Assembly: GCF_025370935.1 (NCBI RefSeq) | Contig: NC_133492.1 | Location: 17,036,212-17,100,211 of the forward strand | Direction of reading: 5' to 3' | Origin: Choristoneura fumiferana | Lineage: Eukaryota; Arthropoda; Insecta; Lepidoptera; Tortricidae | Length of the DNA: 64,000 nucleotides | Notes under the pieces: model-generated | What the model was told of the DNA's origin: nothing | The model's input: only the letters and a program-made list of their open reading frames with translations | Databases searched by the model: none | Made by a program: the position numbers and the translations under genes | Shown: positions 11,839 to 24,813 of the stretch, piece after piece | How the letters are laid out: every line of letters begins with the position of its first letter | Position numbering within the stretch: position 1 is the first letter of the stretch

Positions 11839-12520
11839 TAAATAACCGCTAGAATATCCAAAATTGACATCGTGTAAAAAGTATGAGTACAGCCAAGGAA
11901 ACTAAATCACGTACCAGGGCGGAACCTTTTCATAACCAATTTCGCTATGATTTCTTTGGCAGATGTATATATTTTCTACAATTTACTAAGTATTTTCAAT
12001 TTAGACTATAACAAAGCATTTATGTATGTCAAAAACAACCTAACCAACTTAGAGAAGCAGAGAAACCCCCAGTTAAAATTCTCAAAAATGCCTGAACCGA
12101 TTTTAATGAAATGCCACAGACAGGCATTAGCGTCGAACTTACATCACCCTCCTCCTCTCCTCTTTTTGGGTCAGCAAATTAAAAATCTACCACAGTACCA
12201 TTAAATTCACATAAAATCTTACCTTCCAAGGTAAACTAAAGTCCAGTCAAAATTAAATTAAACACCCCAACCCATCAAGTGAACTAACTACTATATATAC
12301 GTGGATTCAATTAACAATTGCTAAATTGTGGGGCTCAAACAAGGGGGCAGTGGGCGGAGGGGGGATGGAAATTGATTGTGAGACTTGAAAGAACTAGTGG
12401 AAAAAGGTCTACTTTTCAGTCTGGTTTCTGACTAGATTCAACTGCGGTGTTTAAGTTCAAAATTAGTTGTGTATAGATAAGATTTACTTATGCTTATGTT
12501 TTCTCAATGTGTGTATTCTT

Positions 12521-12663
12521 AGGGGTTGTTTCACCACCTATTGATTAATTTAACTGACGGGTAAATGTGATGCCGTCTCCCGTCTATTCGAACAAAACAA
12601 ACAGAGACGGCATCACATTTATCCGTCAGTTAAAATTAATCAATGGATGTTGAAACAGCCCCT
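12521..12663. mobile_element. MITE, family B (copy 2)
   Basis: AGGGGTTGTTTCACCACCTA at the left is answered by ATGGATGTTGAAACAGCCCCT at the right; inside, ATTGATTAATTTAACTGACG and its complement ACTGACGGATAAATGTGATG repeat around GACGGCATCACATTTATCC. Longer and more symmetric than copy 1 at 7895. Confidence 0.85.
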
Positions 12664-13710
12664 CAGTCTCGTTTAATAATAAATAAAAACTTATTTAAAA
12701 AAAGTTCGCAATTATATTTGAAATGTGAAAAAATTGTGAGTTTGTCTATTGTTTTCCGCTAAAACGGCTGGATTTGAAGGGTGTAGGAGACATTGTCTTC
12801 TTTGGAAAAAAGAATGCGCTGCGCAAGATCCTGTCATCCGAACGATGGCACCGATATAGATATTTTTTATAGGTATTGTCAGGACAAGGTTTGTGCGTAG
12901 CAAAATTTTAAAATAACCTTCTTCGGGCAGTCGGGTAAAAAAGACTGGAACGGGGGCAAAGCCGCGGGCAACAGCTAATTTAATGATATTTTCGAAACGA
13001 AAATCATACTTACTACAATTTACTTTAAGACTAATGTAAAGCAAAGTAAATAAAAAAGATACAAAAAAACGGTTTGGTAATGGAAACATTTCACCATTTA
13101 CATAATTTGACATAGAAATTGTAGTTTTATTTTAATTGTTAATTATGTGTATACTTCGTTATATATGTGCATTAGTTTCATTGGTATAGCATGCTGCATG
13201 TCTTAGTGCCAGCTATTTGGTATGCCTTATGGCGAAACACAGCGATACCACCTAATTTTATGTAACACCTGTAACACTAAATGACATTGATTGACTGAAT
13301 GATTAAATGTAAATAAATTGATTCTATAATTATATGTATTTGGTGTATAAACTTACATACTTTTTAAAACCTTCATCACAACATTTAACACAATAAAGAA
13401 TTTGAGTTTGAACTACATTGACCTCTCAATCAACAACAACTACAGATGTAGAGCCGTAACTAAATACGGATCACATCCTCTCTCAAAAATAAGTGTAGGT
13501 ACTTACGTAAAACATCCTGTGATTATATACAGGTTGTTTTACGTAATAACGAGCCGGTGGGGCGTGTGATGGAATTAGGGTAACCCGCTTACCGTGGGGG
13601 TTGGTAGGGGGGGCTGGGTAAATATGATGCGATTGTTACGTGGATGTTGGCAAGTCATTACGGGTAGCTGGTGTGATTGTGGCTTCGATAGGTATTTAAC
13701 CTTAAGATCA

Positions 13711-13990
13711 GCATCTGTATACGTCCCACTGTTGGGCACAGGTCTCTCAGAAAAAGAGGGCTAAGGTTTTTGTTCCCACGCGGGCCCAGTGCGCATTGGG
13801 AACTTCACACACACCATTGCTTCGCAGGTTTGTGCAGGTCACGATGTTTTCCTTCAAATAAAGCTCGTGGTTAATTTCGAATATAATTTCGCACTTGATT
13901 TTCGAAAAACTGTGAGATGCACGCTGGGGTTTGTACCCACGTTCCTCTGCTTGCGACGCTATAGGTCTAATCACTAGGCCACCAACGCTT
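13711..13990 (-). mobile_element. tRNA-derived SINE with small deletions
   Basis: Reverse copy: GTATACGTCCCACTGTTGGG at the tail, CGGGCCCAGTGCGCATTGGG in the body and a worn B box (GGTTTGTACCC on the plus strand) near 13927, ending GGCCACCAACGCT. Confidence 0.8.
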
Positions 13991-14113
13991 CATTCAATGT
14001 CCTTATTTTTTTTTTTTTGAGTTGAGTCACTAAAGGGCCAAAAAAAAACACTCTACTTTGCTTTTATTTACTTGATTTTAGTTTTGAAAATTTTAGGTGT
14101 TCTTAATCCATAC

Positions 14114-14286
14114 TTACTAATATTATAAATGCAAAAGTGCGTGTGTTTGTGTGTTTGTCCGTCTTTCACGACGAAACGGAGCGACGGATCGACGTGATTT
14201 TTGGCATAGAGATAGTTTATGGGCCCGAGAGTGACATAGGCTACATTTTATCCCGGAAAAGTGCACAGTTCCCGAGGGAAAGCTAG
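14114..14286 (+). mobile_element. Helitron-like element, internally shortened
   Basis: It starts ACTAATATTATAAATGCAAA, runs through GAGCGACGGATCGACGTGAT, ATCCCGGAAAAGTGCACAGT and GAGGGAAAGCTAG. The segment with the 3' hairpin (GCGGGCGAAGCCGCGGGC in sister copies) is deleted. Non-coding. Confidence 0.75.
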
Positions 14287-14900
14287 TTTTTAAATACGAG
14301 TAAAATAGAATAAAAGTTTGGATAGCGTTCATGCAATTTAACTCAAACGTGAGACAGAAGTTCCAAACGAGGGATTAAGGAGGGAAATTGAATTCGCTTC
14401 TAAACTTTGATTAGTACAGTCGGCAACAGCAGCTAACAAAGACAAGTATAAACCTCTATTTGTGTTAATGTGTATAATTTTTGAGCTTGTCACGATTTTT
14501 AATTATGTTTTTGGATATATACCTATATGATTTATTCGTTTAAAATACAAGAAATAAATTACAAATACAGTTAGGCTAATATATGTCAAAATAAACAAGA
14601 GCAAAATTAAACTAAAATAACGACATAACTAATTAAGTCACGCCTAATTTTTTTAACCCGGGTAGCCTCAACCCCCCCCCCCATGATTTTGAATGTTTCC
14701 TGACCTGACTGTTGAACTTTAACTAACACAAAGCAGAATTTTAGAGGCTAGACTTGTTTTTTCTTTTTTGTATTTCAAAAGTTATTTTTAATAAAAAAAA
14801 ATTTACATTCTTTTTCGATATACACATACATGTATACTTAATTATTGTCGCTACTTTAAAGAAAGCTCGTACCTCAAAATCGATAATTTTTCAGTGAACT

Positions 14901-15115
14901 TTAGGGCTACATTTCCACCAGAGACGTGCAAGAATGTGTTGCGGGGTTTTTCGTGACCCAATAGAAACTCTTAATTTACCTATCCTCGCACAGCACCGCT
15001 CTGGTGGAAACAGCTGAGCGAAGCGAGGCGAGGTAAATGAAGCGTTCTATTGGTTCATGAAATCACATTCCTCGGAACACATCTCTGGTTGAAACGTAAC
15101 CTTAGAACATTATTT
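14901..15115. mobile_element. MITE with TTTCCACCAGAG ends
   Basis: GGCTACATTTCCACCAGAGACGTG near the left end and CACATCTCTGGTTGAAACGTAACC near the right are inverted repeats (parts: TTTCCACCAGAGACGTG, CACATCTCTGGTTGAAA). The interior repeats GAGCGAAGCGAGGCGAGG and CCTCGCACAGCACCGCTCTG. Non-autonomous DNA transposon. Confidence 0.7.
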
Positions 15116-15654
15116 CAAGGGTTAATATGTTATTGACGTATTGATTTGAGAATTGAGATACGAGATTTTCTAAAATGTTAATTGTAGAATGTAGTAAAAT
15201 CCATTTTAATTCGACTTCCAGACCTAACGGTCTACGCGGACAAAGCCCCTGGTAAATGCTAGTAATAAGTAAATACTTATTTGTAACAATATACCAACAG
15301 GCCAGGGACGCTCAACACTGAGAATACAAATTTATCCATCGTGTTTATCCAACCGCAAGCTTAATACGTCGTTAGCTGACAAAGCTATTAAGTTAAATGC
15401 CGACTGTTCGGAGATTTGGCAAATTTTCATGTTTGCTTTTAATATAATTGTTCAGTTTATCTGAGGATTACGGGCGCTCGTGCCGGCCTCAAATTGAATT
15501 GTAATAGCGAACCGTTATTAATAACAAACCTAGGGTTGCCCGCTGCTGGATTTGTTGAAGTTTTAAAGTGCTGTGTTAATTTGTGAATTGGATTTAAAAG
15601 TGTACTTAAATTCTAGTTATAATTTAACTACACTCATCAAAATTACTAGTAGTC

Positions 15655-15825
15655 ATTTACATGGGGTACCACCAGCCTATAATCGTTTACATGTCAGTAA
15701 ACAATAATGCCAATAGACGTGTCTGTCAACTTTAAAGTTCTTTAGCAACATATTCATTTGATAGGAACTTGTTTAAAAATTGATAGACCACTTATTCGGC
15801 TGATGGTACATGTCTAAATTTTACA
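15655..15825. mobile_element. MITE, family C (copy 1)
   Basis: GACGTGTCTGTCAACTTTAA, CATTTGATAGGAACTTGTTT and AATTGATAGACCACTTATTC match 33674-33850 in reverse. The left terminal repeat is worn. Confidence 0.7.
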
Positions 15826-16649
15826 GGGATGTAGAGGATCCCTTGGTTAGTTACCTTATTTTAAACATTTTAGTAGATGATATCTATAGATCATGATAAA
15901 ATTTAGATAAACTATAATCTTCGATCAGTAGGTGTAAAATGATTCCATCGTCAAAAAAATTTGATAAAATAATTTCGTGGAGGACAAAAAATAGCCTTAC
16001 GGCAGTAAGTACACCAGTAGTGCTAGAGCTTCTAATCTCTTTATTAAACAACGCGACTATTATTTGCCAAATATACTCGACGCTTATCAATCTTATCATC
16101 GTCAATTTCTCACTAGCGGCTAAAAAATATTACAGTAGCTACAACAATTGATCAATTATAGGGCTCAATTCAACCCATGCTTTTTATCCACTTAACCACA
16201 AAACACTCGACAACTAACCACAAAATCCATTACAGCCAGTGGGTGGCCAACTAAGGTATTGTGGCAACCCTAACCCGATCGCCGTCGGGTCGGGTTTTTT
16301 CCGCAAATTTTAAGCGTCTGCAATTCGCCGGTACAATAACCCTAGGGGTACAATAGCCTCTTTGTTTAACGACATCTTTCTATTGCCGAGAGTTTGCTTG
16401 GGGGGTAAAGGTTGTCATACACCTGCGGGGTGATACGGTGTGTGAGGATTTGGGAGATCTTTACAATGCACTACAGAAAATACAGGTACATAGGGATTTT
16501 CCAAGGTAAGAAATAAAGCAAGAGAGGTAAGCAAGGTTTAGTTAGGTCTTTGTATTCTGTTTTTTTTTTTTACTTTACTTTGGTACTTCACTGTTTCAAG
16601 CAACTGGACAAATAGAAAGAAAGAAGCATTTGTTCGTGATGACATGACT

Positions 16650-16905
16650 AACCTTACCAACAAAAAGTTGGAAAACCCCCGACACTGTCACTTCAAAGTT
16701 CAATATCTCAAATAAGGCTGAACCGATTTCGATAAAACATGTCTAAGAACCATCGATAGAAAACCTGGTTTCAAATAAAAAAACCGCATTCAAATCGGTT
16801 CACCCGTTTAAGAGCTACGGTGCCACAAACAGACACACAGACAGACAGACAGATACACAGCGGTCAAACATACCTAACACCCCTCTTTTTGCGTCGGGGG
16901 TTAAA
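16650..16905 (-). repeat. CCCCGACGC-type repeat, reverse copy
   Basis: ACCAACAAAAAGTTGGAAAA, CACTTCAAAGTTCAATATCT and GAGCTACGGTGCCACAAACA, ending CTCTTTTTGCGTCGGGGGTT, are the reverse complement of the copy at 5103-5338. Confidence 0.75.
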
Positions 16906-17694
16906 AATGACGAGACTAAAATAAAAAATATGCAATGTCTCGCAATGGTCCCGAACGTGGTCTCCCTCCATACAAAGCGTTGAACTCACTCCTTCTACTA
17001 AGTATTCCTGAGGTCGCAAATTAGCAAACTGCCGGTCTTGCGAACGGCGCTGATCTTTCTTTGGGAACTGAAAACACAATGAAGCATATGGGGCTAAGGG
17101 ACTAGAGCCTGAAATAAACGTTAAATTATTATTATTATTGTTTTATTAAAGTCACAGAATAGGCAAAGAGACACTGATACAATTTTTAGATTCCAAACAA
17201 AACATGAAAGAGATGAAGAAGGAACTAAAACTGTCTGAAACTTTACATAACACATGCATCGTTACAATGTTTTTTTTTTCTAAGATTGACACACGCTTAA
17301 CCGGCTATATAATTTGTTGATTATGCTTTACCTATCTATGTCTAAAAGTACTCGTATTTCACTTTGTGAATGCAAACGTGACACAAGTCAAAATATTAAA
17401 ATAACTAGTAGGTAATGGACTGCAATGATTGGACTGTCCAATACTAGTAATAATAATAATATTCCATTAATAATTAATAGTTATTTTAATATTTTTAATT
17501 ATGCTGCCATTGCATTCACCCAGCGATTTATCAAATTATCACTTATCATTCTGAGTTAGAGGTTTGTATACTTAAACGTCATAGAGATTAGAACGAAAAT
17601 GAAAATACTTAATACATTCCTTGTATGGGCACTTGGGGAACTTGTATGCATTTTTTATGGTAGAAAGAGAAAACGAGCAGAATCGATAACACTA

Positions 17695-18130
17695 CGTTTT
17701 TTAAATAATTGTGACGGGCAAAGATAAACGTAGCTTTTAACCATATCGAAAATACAAACTGAGACATGGATGCACAGAAAAACCAGAAAAAGAGACCAGC
17801 GCTGGGAATCGAACCCAGGTCCTCAGCAATCCGTGCTGCGTGCTATAACCCCTACACCACCGCTGGACAGGAATCTAGACACGAATTTTTCCTATGCATA
17901 CATATCTCATATCTGGTTTCATGGGATACCCGTAAAAGTAACAAATTTGGAGTTGAAATAAAAAATACAAAAAGACTCCAAAAAACCAATCGTAGCTTTT
18001 AACGCCATGGCAACTACGGTTAGCTATAATTCCGGTAACCTTTAAATGGGATAAAAAAATTAAAACCCAACTAAAATCCTACAAATAAAAGTCCTATTTT
18101 ATTACATTTCTATTTATTAATACAACGTTA
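17695..18130 (-). mobile_element. Retroelement remnant with a second tRNA-like SINE nested in it
   Basis: Minus-strand 17879-17800 reads GTCCAGCGGTGGTGTAGGGG ... CTGGGTTCGATTCCCAGCGC: an A box, a B box GGTTCGATTCC and pairing ends (CCAGCG with CGCTGG), so a tRNA-derived SINE unlike the one at 9042. The flanks (TTGTGACGGGCAAAGATAAA; CGCCATGGCAACTACGGTTA) are two parts of the remnant also seen at 10120-10290. Not a functional tRNA: no intact tRNA-length gene with a termination run. Confidence 0.6.
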
Positions 18131-18843
18131 CACAGTACAAAACAAAATAAATCAATACCTAATATATAAAAAATCATAGAATAAAAAAATACAAAATATT
18201 AAAAAACCTAAACGAAAAAAAATAACAAAAAATAAAATAAAAAAATAAAAAAACTACTGCTACTCTACTATTTTATTTATTTATTTATGTATTCGGGCAC
18301 AAACGGTACAATAAAACTTACATTATAAACAATTACATCTAACATTGACCAACAAAGTAGCCACAGGTTATTAGTTCCCAATTATAAAATATAAAACGAC
18401 AAAAATATATATATATCAAAATAAACATTGTTTTTTTTAGAACAATGCCAAGGTTGCGTTGTCGACCCATTGATAAGAGTGGACTCACTTCTCCTTTAAG
18501 TTATAGTAAATACATGGCCCAGTCACAGAAATACTCACTAAGCTCACGCTAAAGGTGCATTACACCCCTTCATGTCTATTCACCGAGATGTAACATTGTG
18601 CGCGCGGCCTTACGTATTCGCTCGCCCTCCGGGTTACTATGTCTCGTAATCGGTTTACAATTGTAATGGGTTCCGTTGACTTTAATGCTAAGGGTTGCAG
18701 AAAAATGTTGGGCTTACGTTTCCACAAACCTTGTTAAACCTGTGTATGTAATGTTGGCTTCGCGTTAAATCTGGAGAGAGACATAATAATATGTACAGTT
18801 GTTTCGTAAATATTTTGATTTGAATCAGTGGAGTTATCGTTTT

Positions 18844-19172
18844 TCTATACTAATATTATAAAGAGGAGTTTGTGAGTTTGTAGGGGGTAATCCACCAGGT
18901 GGACTGACGACATCGTGAGAGTTGCGGGAAACCGCGGTGGATGCAAGTGGCGAATTGTCGTTCATTGTGGCCTTTGTTCAGCAGTGGACGTCTTCCGGCT
19001 GATGATGATGAATCTCTGAATCTACTGATCCGAGTTAGATGAAATTCTGTATACAGATAGCTTAAGTCCCGGGGAAGGACATGTGATAGTTTTTATCCCG
19101 GAAAAAAGCATAGTTCTGGCGGGATGGTGATAAACGAATTCTGCGTGGTGTCGCAGGCAATAGCTAAAATAA
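18844..19172 (+). mobile_element. Helitron-like element with an RTE-like fragment inside
   Basis: Starts TCTATACTAATATTATAAAG, the standard lepidopteran Helitron 5' end, and closes with GTGTCGCAGGCAATAGCTA. 18893-19010 inside carries GGTGGACTGACGACATCGTG, GAGTTGCGGGAAACCGCGG and CGTCTTCCGGCTGATGATGA, the C-terminal and tail segment of an RTE-like LINE. The two are nested. Confidence 0.65.
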
Positions 19173-19440
19173 ATACAAATTGAAAGTATATAACTGATTT
19201 TCTGAGTTTGATGATGACAGGAGGCCTGTAGCTGATGATGATCATGATGAACTGATTTTCACTACCACCACTGGCGTATTAACTCTGCGTGCTTGCTTGC
19301 TGCTGCTTGCTTAATTTTGAACTCGAGTAGTAACAGTTTCAACACCATCATCAAACTGGTTTTAAGGGTGCCTCTACCTGACTCCTTCAACCCGCAGCAC
19401 AATCACTTCGACAGACAATCAAACTATAAATTTATTTAGC

Positions 19441-19475
19441 TACTAGCTGTTGCCCGCGGCTTCGCCCCCGTTGTA
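19441..19475 (-). mobile_element. Helitron-like 3' end
   Basis: CTAGCTGTTGCCCGCGGCTTCGCCCCCG is, in reverse, the hairpin (CGGGCGAAGCCGCGGGC type) followed by CTAG that ends these elements. The matching 5' end was not located. A similar forward end lies at 12955-12985. Confidence 0.65.
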
Positions 19476-19654
19476 TTTTTTCTAAATTTTCTCCCATAAA
19501 AACCTACACCTGATAGGTACTATATAACAAATACAAAACAAATACAAATAAAAGAAGTCTTATGTTTTTTCCAAATAAATGAATACTGAATAGTGCAATC
19601 GGTCCAACCGTGCGCGAGTTTTGCGCTTAGAAACATATTTTAAGATTCATTTTT

Positions 19655-20450
19655 AGGGTTCCGGAGCCAAAATGGCAAAAACGGAACCCCATTATAGTTT
19701 CGCCATGTCAAAGTCAAAGTCAAAATATTTTTATTCAATTTAGGCTATAACAAGCACTTATGAATGTCAAAAAAATCTACCACCGGTTCGGAAAAACCTC
19801 TGTTGAGAAGAATCCGGCAAGAAACTCAACGAGGAATATTTTTTTTAAACAGATGTCTGTCTGTCTGTCCGTCCGCGGCTTTGCTCAGGGACTATCAATG
19901 CTAGTAAGCTGTTATTTTGCACGAATATATATGTAAGTAATGCCGACAAAATAGTACAATTAAAAATTAAAAAAAATTTTTTTTAGAGTGCCTCCCATAG
20001 ACGTAAAGTGGGGGTGATTTTTTTTTCTCATCCAACCTTGTAGTTTGGGGTATCGTTGGAAAGGTCTTTTAAAAGCATTAGGGGTTTGCTATAACGATGT
20101 TTCGATTCAGTGGTTGGTTTGCAAAATATTCAACTTTAAAGTGCAAATTTTTATTAAAATCGATCGTCCCCCCCCCCCCCTCTAAAATCTAAACCGGTGG
20201 GTGGAAAAATTTTAAAAAATTCAGAATGGTAGTAAGTATATCAAACTTTCAAGGAAAACTATAACGGTTAAGTTTGCTTGAGATTTATTAGTAGTTTAAG
20301 AGTAAATAGCAGCCTAAGGTATAAAATATACCAAAACTTGGAAGATTCCATATAAAATACGAAATCCTTAGAAAAATATTACTTATTTTTTTCGTAATAG
20401 CTACGGAACCCTATTCCGGGCGTCTCCGACACGCTCTTGGCCGGTTTTTT
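19655..20450. repeat. GGGTTCCG/CCGCGG-type repeat of about 800 bp
   Basis: It starts AGGGTTCCGGAGCCAAAATG, includes a GTCT run, GTCCGTCCGCGGCTTTGCTC and a C run near 20168, and ends CGTCTCCGACACGCTCTTGG CCGG. Related pieces lie at 34735-34830 and 61890-62250 (GCAAAGCCGCGGACGGACAG). 19705-19850 inside resembles a LINE tail. No intact ORF. Confidence 0.6.
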
Positions 20451-21599
20451 ATTTATATAGATGTGTTAAACCGCAAGACATGGGTAGATAAAATAAGTCC
20501 TCATAAAAATGTATGAGCGAGAGAATGGGCAGCTAACAAGAGGGTATAGCAGGTCGGCTAGTTATTCCGCCTGGCCGGTAATTGTGACAAATGAACGAGC
20601 TGTTATACTTACAAATGGGCGGGCGTGTGGGGACCCGCACGAATTCGCTGTCTTTAACCCCCGACGCAAAAGGTGGGGAGTTCTAAGTTTAACGCCAATG
20701 TATGTGGCGTCGTAGCTCTTAAACGGATGGGCTTTTATGTTAAAAGCGAGTTTTCTTGCGTGGTTCATTAAGAATTAAGAAGTTTCATTAAGAGTCGCCG
20801 CTGATCGCATATTCATACAAAAGTGGTTTCGTTCTAATTTACAAACACTGAAACTTAATGAAACTTTGCGACTATAATAGGAGCAGCTATTTTGATGCTT
20901 ATAATTAGTTTTCGTTGATATTCAATGTACCACAATAAAATCACATTAATTTGAAATTTTGTATGAGAAATGGAAATTCGTTATTGTTTTTTTCCGTTAC
21001 ATTTTATTTTAATCAAACCTAATTATGAGCATCGTAATGGCTGCTCCCATTATAGTTGCAAAGTTGCGTTTTGATCTGTACCTAGTGCTGCTTGGAAATT
21101 AGAACGAAACTAAGTACGTTTGTTTGGGGACGCGAGCGTGCTGGGGACTCTTAAAATCGCGTCATTTGCTTGTGAGTTGTGAGTAGGTAATTTGAAATGA
21201 TAATGTCGGGGTTTTCTTCAACTTTTCTAAGCTGGTTACATTTTGATGATACTTATCTCCCTGACTAAAATTTAACTTAATTGGCGATTACAGTAAAATC
21301 AGTGAAAACAAAAATAGCTCATCCATTTCCAGAGAGGCGGAAATATGGCGACATTGATTTGGAATGAAATTTATAAACTCCAAATGAAAATGCATCCTCT
21401 CATCCACTCAAAAATTGACTAGTCCTTGATGATGTTAATTCGCTTTTGTACATTTAACACGTATCTCAACGTTTGTCAATAAATGTGTTTGTTTCTTCTC
21501 TTATGACGTGTGTGTGGTTTTACATACAAACACAAATGCGGTAACGTTTTTTCTTCTCCTTCTTACAAGTTCTTACTTTTCACTGAAATACCTTAGTAC

Positions 21600-22100
21600 C
21601 ACTACAGCCATCTAGCGAGGCAGTCATGACTTATTTAGTTGTTTACTAGATGGCGTTACTCTACTTGTTAGTTCATACTAAGTACCGCTAGATGGTACTT
21701 GTGAAGACACCTAGCTGTTATAGTCGTTCCAATTGTTTATTTAACTTTTGACAGATCACGCACGTGAAGTTTTATAATAATTTTCGGTACTATGTATGTA
21801 CTACAGAGAATACCGTACTTCATGGACGGGTATCTCTCATAAGAGATTAATTTAAAAACGAATACATAACTAAACTAAACTTTTTAACGACATAATAATA
21901 ATAATAATAAATATTTATTCAATAAGACAAAATTGCACAAGAGAGGAATGAACAATTACAAAGAAAAAGAAAGAAAAGTTAAACATACAATAAAATATTT
22001 TTGTACAATATTATGAATATAGCGAAATATAATATACATTTCGATATAATATGCACTACGCCTGAAAAAGGGTTAAGTGACTAGGCAAAACATTAAAGAA
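21600..22100. other. Non-coding stretch with LINE tail
   Basis: 21600-21715 holds two inverted CTAGATGG/CCATCTAG motifs of unknown origin. 21893-21945 has an AATA run then TATTTATTCAATAAGACAAAAT, a reverse LINE 3' end. Nothing coding between 20780 and 22100. Confidence 0.4.
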
Positions 22101-22123
22101 AACAACGTTCACTTTAAAGCATT

Positions 22124-22129
22124 TTTATT
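22124..22129 (-). terminator. Distal AATAAA for Fem-1
   Basis: AATAAA on the minus strand, followed by GTGAACGTTGTTTTCTTTAA, a plausible T/GT-rich downstream element. Repeats begin soon after. Would give a 3.4 kb 3' UTR. Confidence 0.25.
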
Positions 22130-24807
22130 AATATCATCAAAAAATAACTAGTACGTAATCACGCAGTATGTATACTAAGTTCAAAATATACTATGAGAAA
22201 CACGCAATAACATAAACAGTTGTCTGCAGCACAATAACTATTATTATATCCATTAATTTGTATCTACATTCAGTTCCAATGGTCGCGGTATCCATCTAAA
22301 TATAATTACCAATTTTAACATCATTAATTTCTAATCATCTACTTATTCTAATTTGTTTTTAGAATTTATATATAATTTTAATGATTCGATGATTGCGTAC
22401 ACTTAACGGCTATTCCGAAATGAGTATAGTATGTCTGTCCACAGCCAACGATGAAACGAGCTCGCTCTAGTGACAGAACCTTTTAGATGAGAGGAAACAA
22501 TCATTAGGGGGGGGGGGGGGGATAGGCTATAAGGGATCTCTCCCCAGACAGATGTTATGCCTGGGGACCGAAGTCCGAAGGAAAAATATTGAACTTTGTA
22601 TGCATCACGCTTGAGTAGAATGTAGCAGTTTCTTTATTTAATAACTAGATGGCGCTAGAAGTCGCTACAATTCACAAAAATATATTTATCGTTGGTGACA
22701 GTGGAAATTCGCCTATCTACCCTATCGCTATAAATACCGCGTATCTGCACTACGGGTTGTTTTACGGCGTTTTTAACACCATAGTTTGTAGTTACGCAAA
22801 TTTGCACTATTCCCGACGTAACCATTTAAATTTCTCGCTTATTTCTTAGTGTTACTGAACTTTGGGAGTGCACCGGAAAAAGAAGGCAGCATTAACTCGT
22901 GCTAGCCGTTTCACTCAAGCTGACATCGACACAGATGACTAATAATGTACTAAATTGAGGACTAGTCGACGCCGAATTACACGTCCAGAGGCAAGCATCC
23001 CTCCCCAATTTACCGGGTATGAAAGAGACGGAGCACGCGTCAAAGAACCATTATTGAATAAAAAAACTAATGTCCGTAGACTAGTACATTAACACTTGTA
23101 ACATGCCATTTTGAAGTGAAAGTACAATTCTTTTTAAATGCGTTACCTCTAAATTAGTCCTTAGCCTTTCGGATATTAAAAAAAAACATAGAATAAGATT
23201 TTAACTGGATTAAAAATAATTTATGACTTTATTCACGGAGCTATAATAAATTAGCTGCCGCGAATTGAATTCAATACGTACGATTTGTTTTAGAAGAAGT
23301 TATCATCAATATTATAATCGAAACTGAAAAGCATACATAAGATTATTGGACCAAAAGTAAAGAAGATGTCATACGTGCTTTAGAATTACGGCAAGATTGA
23401 ACTAAAGATGATTATTTCCAATAACTGTTTAGTACGAGAGTATTGAGCAATATTTTGATAGGAAATGAGCTTCTGTTGTCTCAATTCAAAACAAATCGCA
23501 TATTGTGTACAAGCCCATAATTTCAGGTAACAATGGTAGCTTCTTGTATCGAATACATTCCGTAATTTTATATCTGATAAGTTTTTTTAGAAATGCGATG
23601 TCTTGTGGACTATATAAAGACAGATACTAGTTAATATATGTACAAATGATCTTAAAAATATCTAGACATCGACCTATGGCGATATTAGACACAAGTTAAA
23701 AATATTACATAAATCACATTATATTACCAGATACTGTTACGTAATTTCGTATAAATCAACTAATATTGCAGCGCAAAATCATAAATAAATAATCCGATTG
23801 ATAAAACTACTATGTGAACCATGTTCCCGCTGTGAAAAATATTATACAAATTATAATAAAAAAATACGAACCGAATAATTTCAAAATCGATAATACAGTG
23901 TTAATAAAAAAAAAAACATCAGTGCAGTTTCGCAGTGTGACACAGTCAGTTCCAAAGTATCGTTACACAGGGGACTAATAAATCGTCCGTTGTGCAACGG
24001 GTATTTGAAAGTGTACGAAAATCGAGTAGCCTCAGAAACATATTATGTACAAACACTCGCGCGTACGCCTTACTTCAAATAAATCACAATCAAAATCGTC
24101 GAGTTAAAATTACTTTAGTTACATTACATTGTTAACTTCTCTACAATCGCCCTTTCTATTACGCTCAAGCATTACTGGTACTATTGCAATAGACTAGACA
24201 CTTTTAGCCCTTTCAAGCCTTTACTCTTGACGCGTACAAGGCTAAAAGCCTAAACATCGTAATTAAGAGCAGAATCCCAACTAGGTTAGCCTAAGGAGCC
24301 TGGTAGGTTCAAAAGTAGTGACTATAAAACCTATTCGGCTAATTGTAAGAAAGTCCTTTTCAAAAATGCTCTCAAAATGACTCTCAAAAAGCATTTAGAG
24401 CTACTAAAGTATAGCCTTTTGGCGTTAAAAAAGGCTTGAGCCTAAAACAGGACAGATCTTGAAAAAAAGCTTTTTTAAAACGATACTTAGTTCTGTGCAA
24501 GCCTTTCCACCCAGCGCCCAAAAGGACTCCGACACTAAAAATCAGGCTAAAAGACCCGAGGTCATTCCGAATACTAACTAGTTATTATTGATATTTCAAT
24601 GTTTTATTGTTTAAAAATGGCAAAATTCCTAATTTACTGCAGATACCGGCAACGTTACGGGCAAAGTAGAGAAGCTATTTTAAAACCGGTCCGTCAACGA
24701 ACCGATCAATTCCTGGTCACTAATAGCGGACGATAAGAATGACTAATATACTTATGTACGCCACAGTACGTAAGGGTGCGACGCCGGCTCTGATACATCA
24801 AGGTTCT

Positions 24808-24813
24808 TTTATT
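24808..24813 (-). terminator. Nearest AATAAA after the Fem-1 stop
   Basis: The first canonical polyadenylation hexamer on the minus strand, about 680 bases past the stop. Could give a short mRNA form. No clear downstream GT-rich element, so uncertain. Confidence 0.25.

Noticed and set aside
17800..17879. Possible tRNA gene on the minus strand
   Set aside because: tRNA-like with a good B box but embedded in a retroelement remnant and followed by SINE body; no T-run terminator at tRNA length.
22649..22849. 66-codon plus-strand frame
   Set aside because: Lies within the presumed Fem-1 3' UTR or a repeat, with no homology recognised.
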